From Auriscalpium vulgare (Eukaryota > Basidiomycota > Agaricomycetes > Russulales > Auriscalpiaceae), in NCBI GenBank assembly GCA_019915015.1, contig JAHBBC010000002.1, positions 2,108,001 through 2,172,000 on the forward strand: a stretch of 64,000 nucleotides of DNA. Reading direction: 5' to 3'. Shown here in pieces: positions 12,445 to 21,290 of the stretch (position 1 is its first letter; each line of letters opens with the position of its first letter). The translations under genes were made by a program, and so were the position numbers. Below the pieces are notes generated by a model. The model saw only the letters and a program-made list of their open reading frames with translations. It had not been told where the DNA came from and searched no databases.

Positions 12445-13785
12445 TCAGCATTCGCCGTTCAGGTTGTCGAACTCGCAAAGCATGTTGTCGCCGGCGATAC
12501 GGTCTTCTTCGTCATCGTCGTAGTAATGGCGGCGGGGAATGGAGTAGGGGTTGCGAGGACAGTCGCGTTGGATGTGATCCGGGGAGTGGCAGATCCAACA
12601 GCGTCGGACCTGCTTGCCTTTCTTGCGTCGGCGTCTCCTTTCTCCTGTCTTGTCTGTTCCTCCGCGGATTCTCTGCGCTACGACACGTGCGCGCGCCATC
12701 TTGTAGCTCCGTCGGTCGAGTCTATGGTCAATGTTCGCATCTGAAAGTCGCTGACCGGCTTCTCGTCGCATTTCCGTGAACCGCTCCAGCTGCAGCTCCG
12801 TTGCATACATCTGTCGCTGAAGACCTAGTACTTGAGTCTTCAAACCGTCCAGTTGTTCATCGGCCTCGCAATAGAGGCGGTGGGCGTCCTGGTAGCGGCG
12901 TATGTCCGCTCGTAGACCCTCGTCTCCCTCCCGAGCGATTACTTCCTGAGTGTGGACGTTGTCGTCGATGAGGATCTGATGGGTTTCGTCGGGGAGTCGT
13001 CCTGTTTCCTCGTCCAGGGGTTCATAGACTCCTCCCCACGGTCTAGCGAGCAGCGGTCGGCCTTCGTACTGTGTTCCGTATTCCCCGAAGGTTCGGGGGT
13101 GTTCTTGAAGTCGCCATGGGTCCTGTTCTTCAGGCGACGGTGATCGTGGTTCTGGGGATGGGGATGTGTCTCGTGTCCAGCTGGGCGACGGCGAGCATAA
13201 GTCAATGGGACGCCCACTGCTTCCAAGCTCGGGGGATTGTGTTCGTGCTGGTTGATATGGTGGTGATGTCGGCTCCTCCCATGTACTGACGTCGATAGGG
13301 AGTTCATCACCGGATGGAATGGGTAATGGTTCTGATAGAGGGTACTCGAACGACGATTCTGCGTCGTCGTACTCAGATGGAGGGGATTGCTCTCCTGGTG
13401 CAGGCGACGGTGCACCATTCGATAGGATAGGGGGTGCGCTCGGTTCTTCATCGCTGGTTGTCGGCGTGCGGGTATTCGGGATGCCTTGGGTGATCTCGAC
13501 GACCGGATCGGGTACTGTCAGGGTGTCGAGGACGTGGTCGATGTACTCATTGACGTATGCCATATGAGCTTGCACTACTTGATAGTGTTCGGGGCTGGTC
13601 CGATAATGGTTGATGAACGCGATGCGTTCCATGATCGGTTCGTTGTCGTGAACCGTGGCGTCGAACTCTTGGAATACTGCTGGGGTAACTCTTCTGATGG
13701 TGACGTTGGAGCCGAGTAGTCTGATGTGAACGCGGGGTCCGTTGGGGACCGCGTAGTAGTAGCTGTTGACGGAGCGAGTTGACAT
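12445..13785 (-). CDS. Gypsy-1 ORF3: extra zinc-knuckle protein
   Basis: A 446-residue ORF between pol and the 3' LTR, where simple Gypsy elements have none. Features in order: a globular N-terminus (residues 1-105); a Pro/Ser/Glu-rich disordered region (about 110-225); a predicted coiled coil (about 290-350, RADIRRYQDAHRLYCEADEQ onward); a strongly basic stretch (RRRRRKKGKQVRR); then a CCHC knuckle CWICHSPDHIQRDC with correct 2-4-4 spacing; and an acidic tail. The knuckle suggests nucleic-acid binding, as in a duplicated or rebuilt nucleocapsid, but the rest has no resemblance I recognise to Gag or to an envelope protein (no signal peptide or membrane helix). A 12-bp direct repeat ACCCTCTGCTAG sits on both sides (12408-12419, 13840-13851). 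Confidence 0.8.
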   Translation of the reverse strand: MSTRSVNSYYYAVPNGPRVHIRLLGSNVTIRRVTPAVFQEFDATVHDNEPIMERIAFINHYRTSPEHYQVVQAHMAYVNEYIDHVLDTLTVPDPVVEITQGIPNTRTPTTSDEEPSAPPILSNGAPSPAPGEQSPPSEYDDAESSFEYPLSEPLPIPSGDELPIDVSTWEEPTSPPYQPARTQSPELGSSGRPIDLCSPSPSWTRDTSPSPEPRSPSPEEQDPWRLQEHPRTFGEYGTQYEGRPLLARPWGGVYEPLDEETGRLPDETHQILIDDNVHTQEVIAREGDEGLRADIRRYQDAHRLYCEADEQLDGLKTQVLGLQRQMYATELQLERFTEMRREAGQRLSDANIDHRLDRRSYKMARARVVAQRIRGGTDKTGERRRRRKKGKQVRRCWICHSPDHIQRDCPRNPYSIPRRHYYDDDEEDRIAGDNMLCEFDNLNGEC

Positions 13786-13930
13786 AATGGCTGAGGAAGT
13801 GGGGCGTGTTTGAGTAGACGGGGGAGTCTGAGGAAATCTACCCTCTGCTAGCGTCGTCTTTATGCTCTTGACGTCTGCTTATCTTGTCCAATAGGGTGTC
13901 GTCCATACTCCGCTCCGCTATCTCTTCTCC

Positions 13931-16900
13931 TCATTGGTCGGCCCTTTGTTTCCCCAGCTTCTTCAGCATCGTGTCCGTCATGTGGATTGCTGCGGGGTTC
14001 TTCTCGTGGAATTCTTCTACCAATTCCAGTGCGCTTCCCATGTCTGCTGCTGCGACCCACGAGTTCTCTGACTCGGGGTAGCCCTTCCATTGGACGAAGA
14101 ACTGTACGTTGTTCCGGTACTTTCGCGATTGGAGGATTGTCTCGATCTCCCATTGTTCTTGTCCTTCGTCATCGAGGTCAGGCGGTGGTCGTTCAAAGTT
14201 CTTCCCGTACTCCGCAGTCTCTCTGTACGGCGTTAGGAGATTGACGTGGAAAACCGGGTGGAGGCCTCGGTCCTTCCATTGTTTCGGAATGTCTAGTTCG
14301 TACGTCACTGGCCCTAGTACCCGCTTGACCTTGAGGGGTCCGTAGCGTCTTGGTGCCAATTTCGCCGTTGGATGTGTCGTTTTCAGATTGGTGGCTTCAA
14401 GTAATACCTCATCTCCTTCCTTCAGAGGCCGAAGGTTGTTTCGGATTCGGTTGGCCACCAATTGGTCTTTGACTTTTCGCGCCTCTCTCGCTTGCTGCCG
14501 TGCTTTGAGGAGGTCTCCCAGCCTTGCGGCTGCTGTCGGGACGTTGGACGTGATCGTTCTCGGCATGATTGCTCGTGGTTGATATCCCATGAGTAACTCG
14601 AACGGGGACTTCTTTGTCGTGGAGTGTGGTCGGATGTTATGCGCGAATTCGGCCATAGGCAGTTGCTTTGCCCAATTGTCTTGCGCGTGGTTGCAGTATG
14701 CTCGAAGATACTGCTCCAGTTCTTGATTAACCCGCTCCGTTTGTCCGTCCGTCTGGGGGTGGTATGCCGTGCTGATGTTCTGTTCTATGCCCAGGTTTGC
14801 ACATAACGCTCGCATTACCTTGGACGCAAATTGGGGACCCCTATCGGATATGAATCGTTTCGGAAGTCCGAATCTTCGCCACATGTGGATGTATAGGAGC
14901 TCTGCCGTCTGTTCTGCCGTGATGGTTTCATTGCAAGGAATGAAATTTACCCCCTTCGTAAGATCGTGGTCCACCACGACCAAGATAGAGTCGAAACCAT
15001 CACTAACGGGTAGTTTGACGATGAAATCGGCAGAGATCGTGTCGTAGGGGTGGGCGTCCGCTGCAGGCCGAATCGGTACAAGCGGTGCTTTCTTGCGATT
15101 GGGCAGGTTTTTCACCGTCTGGCAATTGCCACAGCCATTGACGTATGCTGTGACGTAGTCCTTCATTCCTGGCCAGTTGAATTCTTCTCGTATAAGGAGA
15201 AGAGTTTTGTCGATGCCAGGGTGTCCGAATGCCGGGTGATCGTGGAATCGCCGTAGTGCGTCTCGTCGACATGCTTCTGGGACAAAAGCTTTGCCTTGGT
15301 ATAACAAAACTGCCACTTGCCGTTCTGCATCGTAGTCCGTTGACCAGCCGTTCTTCTTCTTGATACCCATCAGGTATTCCTCGTGGTGGTTGTCGATTGC
15401 CTTCTCGATGTCCTCGCGTAATTGGTCCAGTCCTATGCTGGCCACTCCGCTTGTTTCTGCCGTTCGCACCTGTTGTCGTTGTTCCGGGTCTGTGAATAGT
15501 TCTTCGGGAAGAAGGATGCGATCTTCGTTGTCCTTCTTTCCATCGTCTAGTTCCCAGTTGCGCGACATGTAGTCGGCAACACCATTGGTTTTGCCCGGGA
15601 TATGAACGAGGTGTAGATCGTACTGCATCAGTTCTTCGGCCCATCGGGCTTGTCTTCTGTTCAGCTTGTGTGCCTTCTTGAAATACGTCAGATTCTTGTG
15701 ATCTGTGCGTATCGTCACCGTGTGTTGTGCGTCTCGGAGGTGATGTCTCCATGTCTCGAGAGCTCGCATTACCGCCAGGAGTTCACGATCATAGATGTCG
15801 TAGTTCCGTTCTTCTGGCGAGAAAGAGTGCGAGTCGAATGCGCATGGATGAAGTCGTCCCTGGTCATCCTTCTGTTGTAATACCGCTCCGGAGGCAAAGC
15901 CTGATCCGTCCGTGTCCACGATAAAGGGCTTCGTTTGATCTGCCTGTACCAGGACTGGGGCTGTGGTAAAGCGTCGTTTGAGGTTATTAAACGCTCGTTC
16001 GCAGTCCGTGGTCCAAACGAATTCGTGTCCCTTTTTGGTGAGGTCATTCAGTGGCCTTGATATGCGTCCGAAGTCCTGGATGAACCGGCGGTAGAAGTTG
16101 GCGAAACCAAGGAATCCACGGACTTGCTTCACCGTGGTTGGTCGAGCCCATTCTTCAATACCGCGGATCTTGATAGGGTCCATGCGCGTATGTCCGTTTC
16201 CGATAATCATTCCGAGGTAATCGATTTCATCTTGCTCGAAAGCGCACTTCTCCGGCTTCAGGAAGAGGTCATTATCCTGAAGTCGTTGGAGAACTTGTGT
16301 CACCAGTCGTCTATGTTCTTCGAGATCCTTTGTTGCGATAAGGATATCGTCCATGTATATGATGACCTTTCCTGTGGCAAGCAGATCTTTGAACAGCTCG
16401 TTCATCATCGTTTGGAAGGTTGCTGGCGAATTCGTGAGTCCAAAGAACATAACCAAGGGTTCGAATAGTCCCTGGTTTGTTTTGAATGCGGCCTTCCATT
16501 CATCGCCTTCCTTGATCCGAATATTGTTGTACCCCCACCGTACGTCGAACTTCGTGAAGATCTTGGCATCCTTGATGCGGTCGATAAGTTCGGGAATCAG
16601 GGGAAGGGGATAGTGATTCTTGATCGTTTTGTCGTTGAGCTGTCTGTAGTCTTGTACCGGACGGAGTTTGCCATCTTTCTTTTTTACGAAGAAGAAAGGG
16701 GATGCGTATGGTGAATTTGACGGACGAATGTACCCCTTCTTGACGTGTTCTTCGAGCATTTTGTTCAATGCTTCTTGTTCTATTGCCGTCAAGGGATACA
16801 CCTTGCAGTCCATTGTCTTCGGAGCGTCGTCTTTTAGTTCTATTCCATGATCCCAAGGTCGTTCTGCGGGGAATCGTTGTGCCTCCTCCTCTGAGAACAC

Positions 16901-17623
16901 CTTGTGGAACGGTCGATACTGCTCCGGTACCATTTCTTCGAACGTCTTGGCCGTCTTGTCCGCTGCTTGTTCCGCCATCTGTTGCGCCGGGGTTGTCCGT
17001 CTGAGGGTCTCCTCTGTGCATTCTGTTCCTCCGTACCCTGGGTTCCAGTAGATTTCGTCGTCATCTTCGACATCGATTGTGTCGAGTCCTTGTTCGTCGA
17101 AATATCCTCGCAGGAATTCTTCCGCTCCTTGTTCTGTCTGCGCCTTTGTCTCCATTCGGTGCACAAAGGCTTCCTTCATCCGCTGGATGCGCTGTCGTCG
17201 TCCAGCTTTCTTTTCGATCATCTTGATCGCAATAGACCGCCAGTTGGAGGTCTTCATCTGGCAAATCGGCGGGCATCGCTCGAATTGCATTGTTCCTTGG
17301 TTCCAGTCGATGTGTGGGTTGTTCTTCTGCAACCATGGAAGACCAAGGATAATGTTTTCTTGCCCGAGTTCCGTGACCAGGAATCGTGCTCGTCCTTGAT
17401 GTTCATCCATGGAGTAGTCCATCTCGACGTACTTCGTGACTACGCCCATTTTGTTGGGCGTTCCATCCGCATTTCTGACCGTGATTGGTCGCGGAAGTTC
17501 TTGAGCAGGGATCTTATAGCGGTCTACCAGCTTCTGATGCAAAAAGTTTGCGGTAGCACCACTATCGATCAACGCTGCTATCTCGGCTCTTTGTTCGCTC
17601 TGTAGTTGAATAGAAAAACGCAT
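13931..17623 (-). CDS. pol: Gypsy-1 Pol polyprotein with chromodomain
   Basis: A 1,230-residue ORF from the first in-frame Met. Aspartic protease LIDSGATANF (Asp20); reverse transcriptase with LRPVQDYRQLN, FFGLTNSPATFQ and the catalytic YMDD (423-426); RNase H starting FIVDTDGSGFASGA (Asp570); integrase with the zinc-binding H-H-C-C pattern (HDHPAFGHPG...CGNCQTVK) and D-D-E core (SADFIVKLP, FISDRGPQF, TAYHPQTDGQTERVNQ); and a C-terminal chromodomain (FFVQWKGYPESENSW) that in chromoviruses targets integration to marked chromatin. The pol frame is open upstream of this Met past the gag stop at 17698 and lies in the -1 frame relative to gag, so Gag-Pol could be made by -1 frameshifting; I see no perfect slippery heptamer. 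No internal stops. Confidence 0.95.
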   Translation of the reverse strand: MRFSIQLQSEQRAEIAALIDSGATANFLHQKLVDRYKIPAQELPRPITVRNADGTPNKMGVVTKYVEMDYSMDEHQGRARFLVTELGQENIILGLPWLQKNNPHIDWNQGTMQFERCPPICQMKTSNWRSIAIKMIEKKAGRRQRIQRMKEAFVHRMETKAQTEQGAEEFLRGYFDEQGLDTIDVEDDDEIYWNPGYGGTECTEETLRRTTPAQQMAEQAADKTAKTFEEMVPEQYRPFHKVFSEEEAQRFPAERPWDHGIELKDDAPKTMDCKVYPLTAIEQEALNKMLEEHVKKGYIRPSNSPYASPFFFVKKKDGKLRPVQDYRQLNDKTIKNHYPLPLIPELIDRIKDAKIFTKFDVRWGYNNIRIKEGDEWKAAFKTNQGLFEPLVMFFGLTNSPATFQTMMNELFKDLLATGKVIIYMDDILIATKDLEEHRRLVTQVLQRLQDNDLFLKPEKCAFEQDEIDYLGMIIGNGHTRMDPIKIRGIEEWARPTTVKQVRGFLGFANFYRRFIQDFGRISRPLNDLTKKGHEFVWTTDCERAFNNLKRRFTTAPVLVQADQTKPFIVDTDGSGFASGAVLQQKDDQGRLHPCAFDSHSFSPEERNYDIYDRELLAVMRALETWRHHLRDAQHTVTIRTDHKNLTYFKKAHKLNRRQARWAEELMQYDLHLVHIPGKTNGVADYMSRNWELDDGKKDNEDRILLPEELFTDPEQRQQVRTAETSGVASIGLDQLREDIEKAIDNHHEEYLMGIKKKNGWSTDYDAERQVAVLLYQGKAFVPEACRRDALRRFHDHPAFGHPGIDKTLLLIREEFNWPGMKDYVTAYVNGCGNCQTVKNLPNRKKAPLVPIRPAADAHPYDTISADFIVKLPVSDGFDSILVVVDHDLTKGVNFIPCNETITAEQTAELLYIHMWRRFGLPKRFISDRGPQFASKVMRALCANLGIEQNISTAYHPQTDGQTERVNQELEQYLRAYCNHAQDNWAKQLPMAEFAHNIRPHSTTKKSPFELLMGYQPRAIMPRTITSNVPTAAARLGDLLKARQQAREARKVKDQLVANRIRNNLRPLKEGDEVLLEATNLKTTHPTAKLAPRRYGPLKVKRVLGPVTYELDIPKQWKDRGLHPVFHVNLLTPYRETAEYGKNFERPPPDLDDEGQEQWEIETILQSRKYRNNVQFFVQWKGYPESENSWVAAADMGSALELVEEFHEKNPAAIHMTDTMLKKLGKQRADQ

Positions 17624-17697
17624 GGAATTTGACTGATTTCCGCGTACAAATACAGAGCGATGGAATATGGCCCTTGTCCAAGCCGTCAGGTTTGGGC

Positions 17698-19404
17698 CTA
17701 AGCAAAATCCTGTTTCATGGATTCTTCGTAGAACTCTTCTTGTTCTTCGTCCTTCATGTTGTTGAACATTGCTACAAGGGTTCGGACGTCTAGCTTCGCG
17801 TCGTCGGACGATGAAGCGTATGTCGGGGGTTTCTCTTCCTTGTCCTTGTCTTTGGCTTCCTCCGTCTTGGCTTCTCTAGCTTTCTGGAATCGGCTGCGCC
17901 AATTGGTGGATGCCGAGGACGTCTTTTCCTTCTGCTTCCCTTTGTCGTTCGTTGCTTCAGGGCACTTTCCGATAAGGTGGCCCTTCTGCTTGCATTGGAA
18001 GCAACGTCCTTCGGCCATGAGCTTCTTCCTTTCGTCGGGGCTAAGGAAAACTCGTCGATTGTATGCCGAGGGAACGTTGTCGGGGGATGTGTCCATGGCG
18101 TCGGGATCGCGTTTCTTGCGATAGTCGCTCGAGCTTGAGTTGCTCTTCTTGTTCTGCCCTCCTTTGGGGTAGTGTCCTTCCTTCTTGTAGAAGGTCTCGC
18201 GGTCCATGTTTTCGGCCTCTAGGGCACAATGGAACCATCCTGTCTCCGGGATCTCCATGCCTCGCGCATCTTTGGATAGGCCTAGTGTCTCTGGCATCTT
18301 CTTCTCTCGGCTGAGCACCGATCGATAAAGCGCGTGGTTCAGACCGCGCTTGAAGAATTCCAGGGTGGACATGGAATCGGTTAGGCCTGCCATGCGTTGG
18401 AGTCCTTTGAAGGTCGTGATATAGGTGTCGACCTCCCAAGCGTTCTGCTTGAGTTCTTGGAGTTCGCGGAATGCGGTCTCCTTCGGCTTCTGCGCGCCTC
18501 TCTCTTGCTCCAATATTTCAAGGAGCTTCTCCGTCGATATCACCGCTGATGAGGTTCTGAGCACCGCTTCTTCCTGCATTGTCTCCTTCCAGTTGTCCAT
18601 GTCTGCTCCGGTGAGGAGGGTGAAGAGTAAGCCGTTCCTCTTCTTGTCGTTATCGTAGATGACATCGTTGATGGATGCATAGATCATGAAGCTGTTCTTG
18701 AACGCTCTGAACTTGCTTCGAGCTCCATCGTACTTGTCCGGCTTCTGTCCGATCTCTTTGGTTGACATTGCGGCTGTTGGGTTCTGATAAAATGCGTGGG
18801 GTGCTGGGGGTGTAGGAGGTCTCGATGGTGGAAGCGGTGGTGTCGGTGGACGGAGTGGGGATGATCGTGGAGGTGGAGAGGGATATGTCGATGGTGGTTC
18901 AATGGGTCTGTCTGATTTCACCGAAGGTGATGATTCAATGGGATCGTATATTTCGCGGTATACTTGATCAAAGCTTGATTCCGGTGGTGGATACTGGGGT
19001 AGTTCCGGCGGATCGACTTCAATATCCTGATGGGATAATTCTGGTGCGACTGCTTCCCCTTTCGACGTCCCTGCTTGGGTACCGAGGGTCTGCGCGACTT
19101 GTGATGAATCGTGTCCAGGGAGTTCTGGATGTTCTGGGTAATTGTAGGGGAATGGCCTGTCCTGGTTCCCTATTCTGATCTTGAGAGTCTTTGGTGGATC
19201 TGGAGCGTCAGGGCTCTCGAATTGTTGCCACCCTTCTCCGAGGTTGTAGAACCAACCAAGTCGAGTTGGTACGATTTTGAGTGTTCGGTCTTCGTCTCTC
19301 TCGAAGTAGTGTCCTAGGCGTTCGTCGTAGTTGATCCTTTCTGGGTATGAGTACCAATCTGAGAAGAATCGCTCTTCTCCTTTGATTTTCTTGAAGGTCG
19401 CCAC
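17698..19404 (-). CDS. gag: Gypsy-1 Gag with CCHC zinc knuckle
   Basis: 568 residues; forms the retrotransposon particle and binds its RNA. The N-terminal half is divergent and followed by a Pro-rich stretch (PSPPPRSSPLRPPTPPLPPS). The retrotransposon gag core follows (KYDGARSKFRAFKNSFMIYA...FTLLTGADMDNWKETM...RELQELKQNAWEVDTYITTF). The nucleocapsid knuckle is CFQCKQKGHLIGKC, a correct CCHC, with basic flanks. The ATG at 19404 is the first one after the primer-binding site. It ends 74 bp before the first Met of pol. Confidence 0.93.
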   Translation of the reverse strand: MATFKKIKGEERFFSDWYSYPERINYDERLGHYFERDEDRTLKIVPTRLGWFYNLGEGWQQFESPDAPDPPKTLKIRIGNQDRPFPYNYPEHPELPGHDSSQVAQTLGTQAGTSKGEAVAPELSHQDIEVDPPELPQYPPPESSFDQVYREIYDPIESSPSVKSDRPIEPPSTYPSPPPRSSPLRPPTPPLPPSRPPTPPAPHAFYQNPTAAMSTKEIGQKPDKYDGARSKFRAFKNSFMIYASINDVIYDNDKKRNGLLFTLLTGADMDNWKETMQEEAVLRTSSAVISTEKLLEILEQERGAQKPKETAFRELQELKQNAWEVDTYITTFKGLQRMAGLTDSMSTLEFFKRGLNHALYRSVLSREKKMPETLGLSKDARGMEIPETGWFHCALEAENMDRETFYKKEGHYPKGGQNKKSNSSSSDYRKKRDPDAMDTSPDNVPSAYNRRVFLSPDERKKLMAEGRCFQCKQKGHLIGKCPEATNDKGKQKEKTSSASTNWRSRFQKAREAKTEEAKDKDKEEKPPTYASSSDDAKLDVRTLVAMFNNMKDEEQEEFYEESMKQDFA

Positions 19405-19427
19405 TGCGTCGATGTAGACTTTGGGAG

Positions 19428-19437
19428 AGCCTATTCA
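19428..19437 (-). promoter_or_regulatory. Gypsy-1 primer-binding site, self-priming type
   Basis: Sense strand TGAATAGGCT, two bases after the 5' LTR. It is a perfect 10-nt complement of AGCCTATTCA inside the LTR (19635-19644), which lies about 33 bp downstream of the TATA box, where transcription should start. The position does not begin with the TGG typical of a tRNA-primed site. This is the arrangement known from Tf1/sushi-group elements, where the 5' end of the RNA folds back to prime reverse transcription. Confidence 0.65.
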
Positions 19438-19439
19438 GA

Positions 19440-19881
19440 TGTTACACTCTAGCCCGCACGCGAGATACGGGGAGAGGGTATCGGGGTCACGCACTAACAA
19501 CGCCGCAAGGAGTTGTAGTGGTATCAATGCAAGTCTAGATCGACCTGTCTGAGGGCGAGGGTACAAGATGAGAGGAGGTAGCCCTGCGCCGTTCTAGCAC
19601 ACGCTTCAGAGTATCAGAGGGGATCAGATACAAATGAATAGGCTGAAGAGTCGTCGTATGTACATGGGGTTTATATAGTAAAGGGAGTCTTCCGTATCAG
19701 CCAATCAGTACGTGCGGGATACAAGTCCAATAGCTGTTGGGATGCATGCAGGAGGCCTGCAGGCATATCAGTCATGGATCAGTCATCCATCAGTCACATG
19801 ATAAAGTAAGGTGTTAGGGGATAAGAAAAAGAAAGTCATATGTCCGTGCCGTTACCAAGCGAGGCAGCGCGGCGTGTAACA
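19440..19881 (-). repeat. Gypsy-1 5' LTR with promoter
   Basis: 442 bp, sequence as in the 3' LTR. In the sense direction a TATATAAA box (19670-19677) precedes the inferred transcript start AGCCTATTCA (19635-19644) by about 33 bp. Upstream are a CAATCAGTACG-like stretch and paired ATGACTGATCCATGACTGAT-type direct repeats that may bind regulators. Confidence 0.95.
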
Positions 19882-20350
19882 ACCCGCAGGGTCCCCGCGG
19901 AGTACACCGAGTAGGCCCAAAGGGTCCCCTACGGAACTGAAGTCCCTCAAAATCCGGTGTGCGTGCCACAGACGGCAGCCAGCAGCTCGAGTCTCCGTGC
20001 TTGGCCCGATGTGCTGATGTACATGCCCTTACTCGCACAAAACAAACTTGTCGAGTAAGCCCAGACTATGTTTTCGGAATCAGCTGTAAACTGCGAACTG
20101 TAGGTGACTGTGACAGTCAAGATAATCTGAATGCAAGAGGTAATATGCATTGGCTAATACCTCAGATGTGCTACAGACTCTGGGAGCACAACTATTGTGT
20201 GCAGATTTGTTGTAGCTCTCTGGAGATATATAATATGTATATATTGCATTGGAAAATGGGGAAGGAATTAATTAAAAGAGTGAAATGTATTGTTGAGCAA
20301 CAAGTGAGACATGGCCATTATATAGCAATTGCAGCTCTAACCCTTCGAAT

Positions 20351-20436
20351 ACACATAGCTTAGTGGTTAATGCTCTTACTTTCGAGGTGGATTATGTAAT
20401 CTGTCGTGAGGTCGAGAGTTCAACTCTTGATGTTGG
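20351..20436 (+). repeat. tRNA-like head of a SINE-like element
   Basis: Contains an A box TAGCTTAGTGG (20356-20366) and a B box GAGTTCAACTC (20416-20426), the internal RNA polymerase III promoter of tRNA genes. The anticodon arm region is abnormal and the acceptor stem pairs only partly, so it is tRNA-derived rather than a tRNA gene. It is followed by CATTTTTAATAACAT and a long hairpin. A relative with the same order is at 51051-51237 (minus strand). Confidence 0.5.
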
Positions 20437-20490
20437 CATTTTTAATAACATGAATTATTATGTAAATTTAAACTCCGGGATGATCAATTC

Positions 20491-20545
20491 AGGGGTAGAG
20501 GGGTCGACGACAGGAACAGTTCCTGTCGCCGACCCCTCTACCCCT
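20491..20545. repeat. Near-perfect 55-nt hairpin
   Basis: Two arms of about 27 bp (AGGGGTAGAGGGGTCG and CGACAGGAAC with their complements), one A/C mismatch and an almost absent loop. Weaker outer pairing (AAACTCCGG with CCGGGTTT) extends it to about 20470-20572. It lies 55 bp after the tRNA-like head and is probably the tail of the same element. Confidence 0.7.
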
Positions 20546-20589
20546 GTCCAAAAGTCCGGGTTTGATTTGTCATCATTATTTCTTTTAGC

Positions 20590-21290
20590 GGTTACAGTAT
20601 TTACCATATATCTTGGCAACACCTGATTCGTTTCCTTTCGTTTTTGCACCACCATGAAGCTATCAATGGCATCTATAAGCACGTATTTTGACTGTCCTTA
20701 TGCAAGCACTGCCTGATCTGCTGTGGTGCCTAAAAACTCACCGCAGGGAACAATACACCCATATCACTGCAACCTGACATTGAATCAACTACATCTTTTT
20801 TTAGTCTTGGAGTGCTCGGCTAGACAGTTCCAGCAGTACTGACTGTTTAAAAATGCACCCACCCGTTGCCACTGTGTATCAATACCTTCCTCCTCCTCCT
20901 AGCTACACTGACCCTGTTGTATCCTGACAACGAGACAGTCAATTCCTCTTATTATTTTACCATCATAAAGCTCTTAGTTGTATCTACAAATAAATTATTC
21001 ATCTGTGCTGATGCAAGCACTGCCTGAGCTGCTATGGGTCTCAAAAGCTCACATTGGGGAACAGAAATACACCCATCTCTTCCACCTGACATCCAATCAC
21101 CTCTGTCTTTTTTCAGTCTTGTAGTATTGGCCTAGTAGGCTTCGGTGGTACTAGTGGTATTGGAATATCTCCACATGTTGCCTCTGTGTGTCATCACCTT
21201 CCTCCTCCCCCTACTGCTTCACTGACTCTACTGTATCTTTACAATACGATGATTGAACTCTTGTGCTGTTTGTGCCATAGAGGAAGTTTC
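20590..21290. repeat. Diverged tandem duplication (~308-bp unit) inside HEL-1
   Basis: Two diverged copies of a block containing GCAAGCACTGCCTGA, ACACCCAT and TTTTTTCAGTCTTG begin near 20700 and 21010. No coding potential. The part of HEL-1 between 21290 and 21850 is likewise without a supported gene. Confidence 0.45.

Larger units (their letters stand above)
11964..19881 (-). mobile_element. Gypsy-1: complete Ty3/Gypsy chromovirus
   Basis: A 7,918-bp LTR retrotransposon on the minus strand with two 442-bp LTRs that I find identical by eye, ends TGTTACA...TGTAACA, and a 5-bp target duplication ACCCG (11959-11963 and 19882-19886). Order in the sense direction: 5' LTR, primer-binding site, gag, pol (protease, RT, RNase H, integrase, chromodomain), an extra zinc-knuckle ORF, polypurine tract, 3' LTR. 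All ORFs are open, so it looks recent and possibly still competent. It is inserted in the right arm of the MULE-like element. Confidence 0.95.
10202..19948. mobile_element. MULE-like TIR element, 9-bp TSD, interrupted by Gypsy-1
   Basis: Flanked by the exact 9-bp direct repeat AAAATCCGG (10193-10201 and 19949-19957). The ends are inverted: ACTACTTCAGTTCC on the left, and the right end read outward begins GAGGGACTTCAGTTCC. Similarity continues for roughly 230 bp of very GC-rich sequence (10202-10440 against 11750-11963 plus 19882-19948). Nine-base duplications and long TIRs are typical of Mutator-like elements. No transposase is present. The interior (10450-11750) holds GC-rich minisatellite-like sequence (repeated GGGCATGGGCACGC-type units, 11280-11420) and no supported gene. 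A 561-bp relative is at 51589-52149. Confidence 0.6.

Noticed and set aside
12445..13785. Envelope gene in Gypsy-1
   Set aside because: No signal peptide, membrane helix or furin-like site; a zinc knuckle and coiled coil point to nucleic-acid binding.
20351..20436. True tRNA gene
   Set aside because: A and B boxes fit, but the anticodon arm and acceptor stem do not fold properly; tRNA-derived repeat preferred.
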